Shown: positions 1 to 7,897, numbered from the stretch's first letter. The stretch is DNA of 64,000 nucleotides from Bacillota bacterium (GCA_023386495.1 JAEWJS010000082.1:1-64000); one strand, 5' to 3'. A program made the numbers and translations. The notes: generated by a model from the sequence alone, not told the origin.

Positions 1-49
1 TTCGCCACACATTTGAAACTGCTTGTCAAGACTTTTCTCAATTTCACGC

Positions 50-85
50 AAAAAAGAACAGGCTATCTTTTCGATAACCTGCTCT
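50..85 (-). terminator. Possible minus-strand intrinsic terminator
   Basis: An imperfect stem pairs about 55-67 with 72-85 (core CAGG with CCTG, some G-U pairs). Read on the minus strand it is followed by six U residues (50-55). No minus-strand gene directly to the right would use it, so its purpose is unclear. Confidence 0.35.
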
Positions 86-126
86 TGGTCTTGATTTTTG
101 GACTTGGGCCTTATCTTAATGACATT

Positions 127-147
127 GACCTCGTGAGGTCGGGTTTT
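127..147 (+). terminator. Degenerate member of the GACCTC..GAGGTC terminator family
   Basis: GACCTCGTGAGGTC is followed by GGGTTTTT and then GCATGC. The left arm lacks the ACCC that would pair with GGGT, so this copy is partly decayed compared with those at 4.3, 27.6 and 34.6 kb. Confidence 0.5.
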
Positions 148-249
148 TGCATGCTGATGCGCCAAGCAGAGTACTGTTGCTCCCACACCACGATGATACA
201 TAACCACAATTCTCGTGGTTATATCCAACACCTTGGAGAGTGAGTAGCA

Positions 250-588
250 TTGCTGTATAATCCGTTTCGCTATCGTGAATATCGGAAGGCTGCACTAAAG
301 AGGGATCATCATCTATGTTTATGGTGCGGCGGTCGTGCCGCAACGGCTGATCATATTATCCCCGCAAGCAAAGGAGGCTCTGATCTCCCTAGAAACTTGC
401 TTGCTTCCTGCAATGATTGCAATACAAGACGGGGAAACACTTCTGCAATTTATTATTTTATGATAAAAGCTCGTACCGCTCCCAAAATATTCAACCTTGT
501 TTATCGCATTGCGATTGCATTCGGAGCACTTACGCTTTCGAGACTGAATAAAGCACTGGCACCATCCCGTAGTCGCCGAGCGCTGTAA
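250..588 (+). CDS. Small HNH endonuclease
   Basis: A 112-residue protein with a complete HNH core near the N-terminus: a CxxC pair (LCLWCGG, about residues 23-26), the metal-binding ADHI motif (about 34-37), an asparagine in the RNLL segment and a second cysteine pair (SCNDCNTRRG). This is the pattern of zinc-stabilised HNH nucleases found in phages, mobile elements and restriction systems. The start is TTG, with GGAGAG about 10 bases upstream. The last 45 residues are hydrophobic and basic and match nothing I recognise. It lies in an AT-rich accessory patch beside toxin-antitoxin genes. Target and role are unknown; it could be a remnant of a mobile element. Confidence 0.75.
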   Translation: MLYNPFRYREYRKAALKRDHHLCLWCGGRAATADHIIPASKGGSDLPRNLLASCNDCNTRRGNTSAIYYFMIKARTAPKIFNLVYRIAIAFGALTLSRLNKALAPSRSRRAL

Positions 589-603
589 AGTATCCTGGTG
601 GCT

Positions 604-708
604 ATGAAAGATATAGCCGAAAAGGCTGCGGCATTACTGGAATCTATAGCCAAGAATCATTGCTATGGGTTAGGTCCTATTGGATACGGGAATGAATATA
701 ATAAATAA
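604..708 (+). pseudogene. Fragment of a Doc/Fic-family toxin gene
   Basis: The 34-codon open frame reads EKAAALLESIAKNH, which is the helix leading to the Fic/Doc active site; intact proteins continue HPFxDxNKR. Here the sequence changes to CYGLGPIGYGNEYNK and stops, so the catalytic loop is lost. The intact Doc at 1457-1858 has the equivalent DKAAALFVSLGQNHPF segment. I read this as debris of a second Doc-like gene. There is no clear ribosome binding site, and the match is short. Confidence 0.4.
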
Positions 709-776
709 TGCACTAATTGCACAATCTGTACAGAGTGCTCATTAACTGCTACACTGGGGGGTGAGGAGGGATGACC

Positions 777-1208
777 ATGCTTATGGAGCTGGGATTTACT
801 GAGGCCAGAAAAAGCTTTACTGGAGTAATTGACCGTGTTCAACGCCTATTTCCAGTCGTAATCCAACCACGCAAGCAATCCGAAGAACCCACATTCCTAT
901 TTAAGCAAGCAATTGTAGAACAGTTACTGTCCGAATATAAATTTAATATTAGTCTGGTAGACGAAGAAGAGAATCATTACGCATTCTGGCTCGATACCTT
1001 AGATATATATGGGTATGGTGAGACCAAGGAGGCCGCATTTGATTCGTTAGTTGATGATCTTTTATTATATTGCCAACAATACACCCAACACCCTGAACGT
1101 TATTTTAGTGCTCCGAACCGTAAGCATCACTTACCCTATGTTCTCAAAGTGATGTGTTGCAATAATCCAGAGGAAGTGAAGCGCATGCTTCATCAAGATG
1201 CCTCCTAG
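777..1208 (+). CDS. Antitoxin of a HicA-like toxin pair (Phd/HicB-like)
   Basis: About 143 residues, directly upstream of and overlapping a HicA-like toxin gene by 11 bases. The N-terminal TEARKSFTGVIDRV looks like the Phd/YefM antitoxin start, while the middle (DIYGYGETKEAAFDSLVDDLL) resembles the HicB-type partial RNase H fold that binds a HicA toxin. The expected job is to neutralise the downstream toxin and repress the operon. Three in-frame ATGs lie at 771, 777 and 783; GAGGAGGG ends at 770, so 777 has the best spacing. Base composition is AT-rich, unlike the core genes. Family assignment is by motif only. Confidence 0.6.
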   Translation: MLMELGFTEARKSFTGVIDRVQRLFPVVIQPRKQSEEPTFLFKQAIVEQLLSEYKFNISLVDEEENHYAFWLDTLDIYGYGETKEAAFDSLVDDLLLYCQQYTQHPERYFSAPNRKHHLPYVLKVMCCNNPEEVKRMLHQDAS

Positions 1209-1422
1209 ATTTCGAGAACTCAAATCTTATTGCGAGAAAAACGGGTGGGTACTAATTGGAAACACAGATCATTGGTATTATGAGAAAGTGTTGCCGAACG
1301 GTGATATTTTAAAAACAAAGGTGAGCTATGCTATTCATAAGGAAATACCCCAGAATATCTGGAGGAATATCCTTAAGCATCAACTAAAAATAACTGATAA
1401 GGAATTCAACGATAATAAATGA
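1198..1422 (+). CDS. HicA-like toxin (mRNA interferase-type)
   Basis: A 74-residue basic protein: RFRELKSYCEKNGW, then a NTDHWYYEKVLPNG hairpin and TKVSYAIHKEIP. The glycine-tryptophan turn, the single central histidine (DHWYY) and the beta-strand order fit the dsRBD-like HicA fold, whose members cut mRNA. Its ATG lies inside the end of the antitoxin gene, so the two are translationally coupled. A strong bidirectional terminator follows immediately. I could not confirm the catalytic histidine by alignment. Confidence 0.65.
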   Translation: MPPRFRELKSYCEKNGWVLIGNTDHWYYEKVLPNGDILKTKVSYAIHKEIPQNIWRNILKHQLKITDKEFNDNK

Positions 1423-1427
1423 TCGAT

Positions 1428-1455
1428 CCACTACCGCAAGAGGTAGTGGGTTTTT
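1428..1455. terminator. Terminator between convergent toxin genes
   Basis: CCACTACC pairs with GGTAGTGG around a six-base loop, followed by TTTTT on the plus strand. It separates the HicA-like toxin (plus) from doc (minus) and may serve both. Confidence 0.8.
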
Positions 1456-1456
1456 G

Positions 1457-1858
1457 CTATTCTTCAATAGGTCTACAGTGTGTCTCAATCATGGCGATGA
1501 GTTCTTGGAAGGTATACCGATGATTAACCATATCCACAGTGAAGTCTTCCGCTGCTTTCTGTTCCATTATGAATAGGCGTCCGTTCAATCGAAGAAACAC
1601 GACTAATGCTGTGAAAGCGGTACGTTTATTGGCATTCTGGAATGGATGGTTCTGCCCTAGAGATACGAATAGCGCAGCAGCCTTATCGTAAAGGTTATGA
1701 TAAGCATCCTCGTCGAATGCAGAAGACTGAGAACGCAGTACGGCAGATTCCAGCAGCCCGCTGTCTTTAATGCCGATCTGCTCGCTAGGACTGTAGTTTT
1801 GGATCATTGCTACATTGATGGCAATTGCTTCTTGGATGGTCAGATAGCGAATCTCCAT
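1457..1858 (-). CDS. doc: Doc-family toxin
   Basis: A 133-residue toxin with the Doc active-site motif HPFQNANKRTAF (about residues 73-84). Doc proteins carry HxFx(D/N)ANKR in place of the HPFxxGNGR of AMP-transferring Fic enzymes; the founding Doc phosphorylates elongation factor Tu and stops translation. The start EIRYLTIQEAIAIN is typical of the family and the length matches. It follows the antitoxin gene with only two bases between them. It should be inert while the AbrB-type antitoxin is present. The kinase activity is inferred from the family. Confidence 0.85.
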   Translation of the reverse strand: MEIRYLTIQEAIAINVAMIQNYSPSEQIGIKDSGLLESAVLRSQSSAFDEDAYHNLYDKAAALFVSLGQNHPFQNANKRTAFTALVVFLRLNGRLFIMEQKAAEDFTVDMVNHRYTFQELIAMIETHCRPIEE

Positions 1859-1860
1859 CG

Positions 1861-2124
1861 TTAACGATCCTTCAGCCCTTTAATGGTGATATCGTACTGA
1901 TTCATGACCTGTGTCAAAGTGTCGAGAAAATCGGTGCCAATACCGGCAGGGAGCTGGACTTTGTTGGCCTTACGGATAACGATTGACCCATCTTCTTGTT
2001 GCACGCTGACGTGAACGGAATCCCCTTGCTCAAGACCGATTTGTTTAAGCGCGTCTGTCATGGTGATGCCTAGACTGTTCCCGAATTTCGTTACTTTCCG
2101 CTCCACTTCAAACACCTTCCCCAT
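1861..2124 (-). CDS. AbrB/MazE-type antitoxin of the Doc pair
   Basis: An 87-residue protein beginning MGKVFEVERKVTKFGNSLGI, the swapped-hairpin SpoVT/AbrB DNA-binding fold (GNSLGITMTDALKQIG), followed by a C-terminal tail that would bind the toxin. Such proteins repress their own operon and neutralise the partner. An in-frame ATG nine codons upstream exists, but GGAGGG sits at proper distance from the ATG at 2124, so I use that. The promoter region carries a 16-base perfect palindrome (2150-2165), a likely autoregulatory site. AbrB-type antitoxin with Doc is an established pairing. Confidence 0.8.
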   Translation of the reverse strand: MGKVFEVERKVTKFGNSLGITMTDALKQIGLEQGDSVHVSVQQEDGSIVIRKANKVQLPAGIGTDFLDTLTQVMNQYDITIKGLKDR

Positions 2125-2149
2125 CGTATTCCCTCCTATAATCATATTC

Positions 2150-2168
2150 AATTGTTATAACAATTATA
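2150..2168 (-). promoter_or_regulatory. Palindromic operator and -10 of the AbrB/Doc operon
   Basis: AATTGTTATAACAATT (2150-2165) is a perfect 16-base palindrome and overlaps a minus-strand TATAAT (2163-2168). The antitoxin start lies 26 bases downstream. Repression by the antitoxin is the natural reading. I do not see a good -35 box. Confidence 0.55.
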
Positions 2169-2294
2169 CAATTAGAATACGTATATGGGATATAGAGAAT
2201 TTACGAGTTTTCGTGCTTCTCACAGGAAACCGATCTAACCGGCAAGCGTATGGATTAGGGAGCGATGTGCCGAACGAACGAAGGAGGTTGGACA

Positions 2295-3233
2295 ATGTCG
2301 AAATCTTTTCATGAGAAGCTGGCGGAGGTGAAGGAGCACCAGTTGCTGCTGGCGAGGGCGGAGAACCGCCGGAAGGAGCTTCAGCAGACGCTAAAGAAGA
2401 ATGAGCGGCTGGTGTCCGAGCTGGAGTTGGAGTTGGCGGCGGAGCAAGAGGATGTCGATAAGCTAACAAGCCTGAGCCTGACAAATCTATTCCACACGGT
2501 GCTCCGGAGCAAGGAAGAGCAGCTGAAGCTGGAGCGGCAGCAGGTATTGACAGCGGCGCTGAAGCTGCAGGAGGCGAAGCAGGCTGTGGCAGACGCCAAG
2601 GCTGGCATGCTGGAGGCCGACGATGCTCTGCGCAAGTATGCCGACGCTCACCGGCATTACCGCGGGTTGATGGCCGAACGGGAGCTGGAGCTGCGGTCGT
2701 CACCGGAGAGTGCGGCGCGGATGCTGGAGGAAGAGGAGGCGATTGCCGACAAGTCCTTGCTGTTGAAGGAGCTGAACGAGGCCAAGCGGGCCGGTGCTCA
2801 AGTGGTGGAAGCCCTGGAGCAAGCGTCTGACTATCTCGATAAGGCTAGGAACTGGGGCAACTGGGATCTATGGGGCGGCGGAGGATTGATCAGCACGCAT
2901 ATTAAGCACGGCCATATCGACGATGCGCGCGACTGGATCCGTAAGGCGATGCGGCGGATGAGAGACTTCCAGACCGAGCTTGCCGATCTAGAGCGCAGCG
3001 TCGCGATTGAGATCGATATCAGCGATATGCTGAAAATGGGCGATTACTGGTTTGACGGTCTCATCACAGACTGGCTCGTTCAGGGACGGATTCGGAGCGC
3101 GGGCGAGCAAGTGTCAGACGCTCTTCGCCGGCTGAGGCCCGCAGTCGCGCAGTTGGAACGGGAAAGTGCAGCCGCCGATCGGGAACTGCAGGCGATGCAG
3201 AGACGTCGTACAGCGTGGATTGAGGGCAACTGA
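2295..3233 (+). CDS. Coiled-coil protein of unknown function
   Basis: 312 residues, rich in Glu, Leu, Arg and Ala. Residues 1-160 form long heptad-like helices (repeated KELQQTLKKNERLVSELELELAA-type sequence). A central segment, GNWDLWGGGGLISTHIKHGHIDDARDWI (about 200-225), is the most distinctive part, and a second helical stretch closes the protein. There is no signal peptide or membrane segment, so it is probably cytosolic. AAGGAGGT lies seven bases before the ATG. The overall look resembles predicted cytoskeletal or stress-related proteins in Paenibacillus, but I do not recognise a named family. Confidence 0.7.
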   Translation: MSKSFHEKLAEVKEHQLLLARAENRRKELQQTLKKNERLVSELELELAAEQEDVDKLTSLSLTNLFHTVLRSKEEQLKLERQQVLTAALKLQEAKQAVADAKAGMLEADDALRKYADAHRHYRGLMAERELELRSSPESAARMLEEEEAIADKSLLLKELNEAKRAGAQVVEALEQASDYLDKARNWGNWDLWGGGGLISTHIKHGHIDDARDWIRKAMRRMRDFQTELADLERSVAIEIDISDMLKMGDYWFDGLITDWLVQGRIRSAGEQVSDALRRLRPAVAQLERESAAADRELQAMQRRRTAWIEGN

Positions 3234-3307
3234 GCGCATGTTCTAGCCGGGTAACGTTGCTGCATCGATCAGTGCTATAATACTGGGGAAGTTGGCCACA
3301 TCACATC

Positions 3308-4261
3308 ATGCTGGGAGTGATTAAGGAGATGCAATATCGCAAATTGGGCAAGAATGGCCCTGAAATTTCGGTAATTGGCTTCGGCTCGTGGGCAACGGGC
3401 GGCGATTGGGGTGGCCAAGACGATCAGCTGTCGATCGAGAGCGTGCGCGCGGCTCTAGATGCGGGGGTTACCTTCTATGATACTGCGCCTGTGTATGGAC
3501 TGGGGCATTCCGAAGAAATCATCGGCAAAGCATTGAAGAGCGACCGCAGCAAAGTCGTGCTCGCGACCAAATGCGGATTGGTATGGGACGCGGACAAGAA
3601 GGTTTCTAGGAACGGGTCCTACGAATCCATTCTTCGTGAAGCGGAAGATTCCTTGCGCCGTCTAGGCACAGACTACATCGATCTGTATCAGATGCACTGG
3701 CCGGACACGGATACGAATGCCTCTGCCGAAGAAACCATGCGTGCGATGGATAAGCTTGTGCAGGACGGCAAGGTTCGATACGTAGGCGTCAGTAATTACA
3801 GCATCCCGCTGTTGGAGGAATCGCTTGCGGTTCGTCATGTAGATTCTTTGCAGCCTCCGTATTCGATTCTGAGACCTGCGGTGGAGAAGGAAATACTGCC
3901 CTACTGTCAGGAAAAAGGCATCGGAGTCGTATCATACAGCGCGCTAACCTCGGGATTGCTGTCGGGCAACTACACCTATGACACCAAGTTCAGCGAAAAT
4001 GACTGGCGGTCACGAAACAAAGCGCATACGGTCGATTTAAAGAGCAACGTGGATCGCGCGGAGAAGCTGAAAGTCATTGCGAACCAACTAGGCATCACCC
4101 TTCCGCAGCTAGCAGTTGCCTACATCCTCATGCATCCGGCGATTACCAGCTCTATCATTGGCGTACGCAAACCGAGTCATATTCTAGGTGTCCTTCCGGC
4201 AATTGATGTGAAGCTGGATGAAGCGACGCTGGCCGAAATCCGTGCGATCGCTGCAAGCTAG
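3308..4261 (+). CDS. Aldo/keto reductase
   Basis: A 317-residue NAD(P)H-dependent reductase of the aldo/keto reductase superfamily (TIM barrel). It has the N-terminal QYRKLGKNGPEISVIGFGSW, the catalytic tetrad region (D and Y in FYDTAPVYGLGHSE, K in VLATKCGL, H in QMHWPD) and the C-terminal cofactor segment ending SSIIGVRKPSHI. This matches the Tas/YajO-like bacterial branch; the substrate is unknown. TATAAT at 3276-3281 gives a likely -10. A start at 3329 (MQYRKLG) is also possible and would match the usual family N-terminus, but its AAGGAG is too close. Confidence 0.9.
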   Translation: MLGVIKEMQYRKLGKNGPEISVIGFGSWATGGDWGGQDDQLSIESVRAALDAGVTFYDTAPVYGLGHSEEIIGKALKSDRSKVVLATKCGLVWDADKKVSRNGSYESILREAEDSLRRLGTDYIDLYQMHWPDTDTNASAEETMRAMDKLVQDGKVRYVGVSNYSIPLLEESLAVRHVDSLQPPYSILRPAVEKEILPYCQEKGIGVVSYSALTSGLLSGNYTYDTKFSENDWRSRNKAHTVDLKSNVDRAEKLKVIANQLGITLPQLAVAYILMHPAITSSIIGVRKPSHILGVLPAIDVKLDEATLAEIRAIAAS

Positions 4262-4283
4262 CGCATAATAACGCCAAGCCATG

Positions 4284-4312
4284 AGAACCCGGCCTCGCGA
4301 GGTCGGGTTTTC
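4284..4312 (+). terminator. Terminator of the aldo/keto reductase gene
   Basis: GAACCCGGCCTC and GAGGTCGGGTTTTC form a stem with a CGC-type loop and a short U tract. It belongs to the family of GACCTCGCGAGGTC terminators in this window. Confidence 0.85.
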
Positions 4313-4390
4313 TATAAGCATGCATGTTTTGAATGCCGTATGGGAATCTTGTAGGGTATAAGACAAGACCTCGATAAGGAGCAGATGAAC

Positions 4391-4603
4391 ATGCGGACAT
4401 TGAACACATTAGCGCTTGCGATATTGATCGTTGGGGGCCTCAATTGGCTGTTGGTCGGTCTTTTCGATTTTGATTTGGTGGCTGCCATATTCGGCGGTCA
4501 GGATGCGCTGTTGTCTCGAATTGTCTACATTCTTGTCGGCGTATGTGCCATCTATGCGTTCAAGTTCTTCAATGACGTGAACGGTAAAGAGTACGCCAGA
4601 TAA
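4391..4603 (+). CDS. DUF378 small membrane protein
   Basis: A 70-residue protein with two hydrophobic helices. It contains LNTLALAILIVGGLNWLLVGLF and a second segment LLSRIVYILVGVCAIYAF, the hallmark of the DUF378 family (YuzA-like). Function is unknown. Two in-frame ATGs exist, at 4385 and 4391; AAGGAG ends at 4381, so the second has better spacing and matches the usual family start MxTLN. It is a single-gene unit between two terminators. Confidence 0.85.
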   Translation: MRTLNTLALAILIVGGLNWLLVGLFDFDLVAAIFGGQDALLSRIVYILVGVCAIYAFKFFNDVNGKEYAR

Positions 4604-4642
4604 GCAAAGGATGCCTAGCCGATGAGTCATAGCAGCGACCCA

Positions 4643-4673
4643 GGAACCCCGGCCTCGTGAGGCTGGGGTTCTT
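4643..4673 (+). terminator. Terminator after the DUF378 gene
   Basis: GAACCCCGGCCTC pairs with GAGGCTGGGGTTC, with no long U tract; GGCATGC follows. It may act in both directions, because arr converges from the other side. Confidence 0.75.
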
Positions 4674-4713
4674 GGCATGCCTGAGCGCTTCGCAAGAGCG
4701 CCATGCAAGCCGA

Positions 4714-5130
4714 TCAATCCTCGATCGCGGCTTTGCCTTGTTCGCGCAGCTTCGCAAGAGAAGCTAGCATTTGATTGATCGCATCGTCGGAATGTCTCTC
4801 CCATGCCCCGAGCTCGGCCACGATTTTAAGAGGGGACTTGGAGCGATAGGAGCGTGTCGGGTTACCGGGGAATCTTTTGTCCGTCAGGTTGGGATCGTTC
4901 TCGAATGCGCCTAACGGCTCGACGATATAGATGCGTTCTTGCGCGTGGGATGCTGCCAGCTCGGCGCCCCATTTGGCAGCGTCGAGCGTGGCGGTGAAGT
5001 AAATATGGTTGGATCGCTTGTCTTGGTAGTTCGACATGTGTTGGGGTTCTAATAACTCACCAATCTTAAGGTCTGCCTTCGTGCCGTGAAAAAAAGGTCC
5101 TCGATCCAAGACGTCTTGATGGTCATGCAT
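4714..5130 (-). CDS. arr: Rifamycin ADP-ribosyltransferase
   Basis: A 138-residue Arr enzyme, which transfers ADP-ribose from NAD+ to the C23 hydroxyl of rifamycins and so inactivates them. Diagnostic segments are GPFFHGTKADLKIGELL near the N-terminus (the NAD-binding His of the H-Y-D triad), IYFTATLDAAKWGAELA (the Tyr), and DPNLTDKRFPGNPTRSYRS, nearly invariant in Arr proteins. Length is normal for the family. The gene stands alone, transcribed away from the glycosidase at 5326. Chromosomal arr genes are widespread in soil bacteria including Paenibacillus, so intrinsic rifampicin resistance is likely; I infer activity from conserved sequence only. Confidence 0.93.
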   Translation of the reverse strand: MHDHQDVLDRGPFFHGTKADLKIGELLEPQHMSNYQDKRSNHIYFTATLDAAKWGAELAASHAQERIYIVEPLGAFENDPNLTDKRFPGNPTRSYRSKSPLKIVAELGAWERHSDDAINQMLASLAKLREQGKAAIED

Positions 5131-5251
5131 GGCGATCCACCTCGTTCGTGAGATTTGTAAGTCTTACTATAGTGCGCGAATTCGAAAAAGTGTAGTCTAT
5201 AATTGCTTGCTCGCATGGCTTATAATAAAAGTAGAAGGAGCATTCGCACGA

Positions 5252-5280
5252 AACCCGATCATACGATGTGTGGTCGGGTT
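5252..5280 (+). promoter_or_regulatory. Leader hairpin before the GH-A glycosidase
   Basis: AACCCGATCATAC (5252-5264) and GTGTGGTCGGGTT (5268-5280) pair along all 13 positions, two of them as G-U, around a GAT loop. There is no U tract, and GGCATG follows. It lies in the untranslated leader, downstream of TATAAT at 5221-5226. It could attenuate or stabilise the transcript. Confidence 0.45.
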
Positions 5281-5325
5281 GCGGCATGTAGGGCTACTTA
5301 ACAGACAACTGGAGGTAACGCACAT

Positions 5326-7740
5326 ATGGCAGAGCACAATCGCATAGGGAAGCCTTATCGCATGAACAACACGGATGTCGGCACCGGCGCTTTGGACTTC
5401 AGCTGCTTGTTAGATGCGCCCGCTGGTAAACACGGGTTCATAACAGCGAGAGACGGTAAGTTCACGTTCGAGAACGGCACGACCATTCGCTTCTTCGGCG
5501 TAAATCTCGTGTTCGGCGGCGCGATGCCGGAGCGGGAGGTCGCCGTCCAGATCGCCGACCGCTTGGCTGCATCCGGGATCAACATGGTTCGCATGCATCA
5601 TGTGGATGGGTATCAGACCGGGGAGAAGTCCAATACGCTCATCGATTACAGCGAAGGCCATTCGCGGAAGCTGCATGCCGAGAATTTCGACCGCTTCGAT
5701 TATCTCGTGAACGAGCTGAAGCAGAGAGGCATCTACCTTCATATCGACTTGTTCACGCTGCGCAGATACCTCCCAGGCGACGGCCTGGATTATGAGGATG
5801 AATTGGCAGGCGCGCTTAAGAGCGCCAATTATTATAATCGCCGTCTGATCGATTTGCATAAGGAATTTGCCGCGCTCTATCTCACGCACCGCAATCCCTA
5901 TACGGGACTTCGCTACATGGACGAGCCGGCGGTCGCGGTCGTGCAGCTGTTGAACGAGAACGGCATCTTCTGGGACAATGCGGAAGCCGCGATGCCTTCC
6001 TATCGCAAGGAGCTGGATACGCGGTGGAACGAGTGGCTCCAGGCCAAGTATCGGACACGAGAGGCGCTGGACGAAGCCTGGACGCGCAGTGACGGCACCA
6101 AAGGACTGGGGGCAAGTGAAGATCCTGCGCTCTGCAATGTAGCCCGACCGCCGATCGGCATCTGGGGAGAACGCAAAGTATCCGCGAACAACGATTATAG
6201 AGGCGTGGAAGGTCCTGCCCGCTTCGCGGAGCATATCGATTTTCTCTCGGAGATCGAGATGGCCTATATTCGCGAGATGATGGATTACCTGAAGGAGCTA
6301 GGCGTGAAGTGCCCCATCAACGCAAGCAACCTGCCGTTCGGCGCGGCGGAGCTTCGGTGTCTATCGCTCGGGGAGGTCGCGGAAAATAACGGGTACTGGA
6401 ATCATCCGATGGGCGGATTCCGCGTACCGGTGACGTTCCATGACAAGGAGATGCATCGTACCGATCCCAGGCAGAAGCCTGCGGAAGCGTTCGCCCAGAA
6501 CCTTGTAACCAAGCTGGCGATCGGCCGCGTGACGGGGAAGCCTTTTGTCGTGACGGAATGGAATGTTTCTTATCCGGCCCGCTTCCGTGCGGACGTGATG
6601 CTGATGCTCGCTTCGTATGCGGCGCTGCAGGACTGGGACGGTCTGCTGCTGTTCTCGTATGCGCACTTCGGCAGCAAGGAACTGAACGAGTCGGAGGGCT
6701 TCTCCGGGTTCTTCAACTCCTATAACGATCCCGCAGTGTGGGGGTTGGCAGGCGTTGCCTCCGCATTGTTCCAAGGTCGGTTGGTGAAGGAAGCCGCGAA
6801 TGAGGTGGAACTCGCGTACAGTGCTCTGGATGCGCTGAACACGCCGCCGCAAGTCAACTTGCCGCTCAGCTATGTGCCGTTCATCAGCCGGATCGCGGCA
6901 ACGTTCGTGGAGGACGCGCCGTACGCCGGAGCAGCAGATGTCGTCATCAGCTCCGGATTCACGTCGACGGGCGACTACACGGCAGCCAAGCATGCGCTAG
7001 TGTATGCGAGGAGTCCCTACAAGGATCGGTATCAGAAGCAGAGAGGCAAAGAAGATTACTTGCGTCTGCATGAGGAACAAGAGGGCTCGACGCAGCCGAT
7101 TGTCCTGCCGGAAGGTCAAGAGATCGGCAAGCTAGGAAGCCGCAGAGCGGTGATTACGCAGGAGGAGACGCTGGACAGCCGGATCGGCGCGTTCGGCCTC
7201 GTGCTGGACCAGAGCATGAAGCATTGGGGCTTGCTCGCCCCGGACCGCGGGTATGACGAGTCGCGCGGGTCGTTCGTATCCGATACGGGAGAGCTGACAT
7301 TCGGTTACGGCGGCAGCGGGTTCCGCGTGGAGACGGATCGATTGGTCGCATTCGCCGGCGAGGTGAACGGCTCGATCGGCATAGCAGGCGTGCGATTCGA
7401 CTTGAACAATCGCAAGGCATCGATCTCGCTCTTGTCCCGTGACGACCGGCCGTTATCCGAGTCGGGACATCTGCTGCTCACGGCCGTATCCGACTGTTGG
7501 AATGAAGGGATGGTATGGGAGGGGGAGACGCTGGTCGATGAGGGAGCAGGTCCGGTCATGATCGAGCAAGTCACAGGCCGCGTATTCATTCCTACCCGGC
7601 GTTCGGCCTGCCGCGCATATGCACTGAACACTGCCGGCCAGCGGGCCCAAGAGCTCACAGTTACCCGAGGAGAAGGCGGGTTCCAGGTGGAGCTTGACGT
7701 GGAGCAAGCCGCCATCGCATTCGAGATCGTATTTGATTGA
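5326..7740 (+). CDS. Clan GH-A glycoside hydrolase, intracellular
   Basis: An 804-residue TIM-barrel glycosidase. Clan GH-A landmarks are visible: the early barrel segment GINMVRMHH (about 84-92), the acid/base pair Asn210-Glu211 in VVQLLNENGIFW, and the nucleophile Glu411 in FVVTEWNVSYP. A C-terminal beta-rich half (about 500-804) would form accessory domains. There is no signal peptide, so it should act on sugars already imported. Strong GGAGGT lies eight bases before the ATG. Related proteins are annotated as cellulase-family or beta-galactosidase-like hydrolases; I cannot assign the substrate or exact GH family. It is a single transcription unit with its own terminator. Confidence 0.8.
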   Translation: MAEHNRIGKPYRMNNTDVGTGALDFSCLLDAPAGKHGFITARDGKFTFENGTTIRFFGVNLVFGGAMPEREVAVQIADRLAASGINMVRMHHVDGYQTGEKSNTLIDYSEGHSRKLHAENFDRFDYLVNELKQRGIYLHIDLFTLRRYLPGDGLDYEDELAGALKSANYYNRRLIDLHKEFAALYLTHRNPYTGLRYMDEPAVAVVQLLNENGIFWDNAEAAMPSYRKELDTRWNEWLQAKYRTREALDEAWTRSDGTKGLGASEDPALCNVARPPIGIWGERKVSANNDYRGVEGPARFAEHIDFLSEIEMAYIREMMDYLKELGVKCPINASNLPFGAAELRCLSLGEVAENNGYWNHPMGGFRVPVTFHDKEMHRTDPRQKPAEAFAQNLVTKLAIGRVTGKPFVVTEWNVSYPARFRADVMLMLASYAALQDWDGLLLFSYAHFGSKELNESEGFSGFFNSYNDPAVWGLAGVASALFQGRLVKEAANEVELAYSALDALNTPPQVNLPLSYVPFISRIAATFVEDAPYAGAADVVISSGFTSTGDYTAAKHALVYARSPYKDRYQKQRGKEDYLRLHEEQEGSTQPIVLPEGQEIGKLGSRRAVITQEETLDSRIGAFGLVLDQSMKHWGLLAPDRGYDESRGSFVSDTGELTFGYGGSGFRVETDRLVAFAGEVNGSIGIAGVRFDLNNRKASISLLSRDDRPLSESGHLLLTAVSDCWNEGMVWEGETLVDEGAGPVMIEQVTGRVFIPTRRSACRAYALNTAGQRAQELTVTRGEGGFQVELDVEQAAIAFEIVFD

Positions 7741-7762
7741 TAACGAAAGCGCTGCGATTGAA

Positions 7763-7789
7763 GAGGACACCCTTGCGGTGTCCTTTTTT
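7763..7789 (+). terminator. Terminator of the GH-A glycosidase gene
   Basis: GAGGACACC pairs with GGTGTCCTT around a short loop, followed by a run of six T. Confidence 0.9.
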
Positions 7790-7809
7790 CGTCCAATCTT
7801 ATGCGAATA

Positions 7810-7874
7810 TGTAAAACATTCTTGACATTCTGCTTGGTGCTGTCGTATAGTGGAAATGTAAAATACTTTTGACA
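7810..7874 (+). promoter_or_regulatory. Promoter flanked by two copies of a palindromic operator
   Basis: TGTAAAACATTCTTGACA (7810-7827) and TGTAAAATACTTTTGACA (7857-7874) are two copies of an imperfect inverted repeat, TGT(A/C)AAA..TTGACA, 47 bases apart. The first contains the -35 TTGACA (7822-7827); with an 18-base spacer the -10 is TATAGT (7846-7851). The second lies just after the transcription start. Autorepression by the HTH protein encoded next is the obvious reading. Confidence 0.65.
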
Positions 7875-7897
7875 TATGCAATGGTGGTGCACAGCGG

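Larger units (their letters stand above)
1..249. other. No convincing gene at left edge
   Basis: Short open frames here have no ribosome binding site and no recognisable protein. The stretch contains two hairpins, listed separately, and a leader into the HNH gene. It is AT-rich compared with the rest of the window. A gene may end just left of the edge, but nothing in the first 50 bases shows it. Confidence 0.5.

Noticed and set aside
13..243. 76-codon gene at the left edge
   Set aside because: It runs through two hairpins, lacks a ribosome binding site and resembles no protein.
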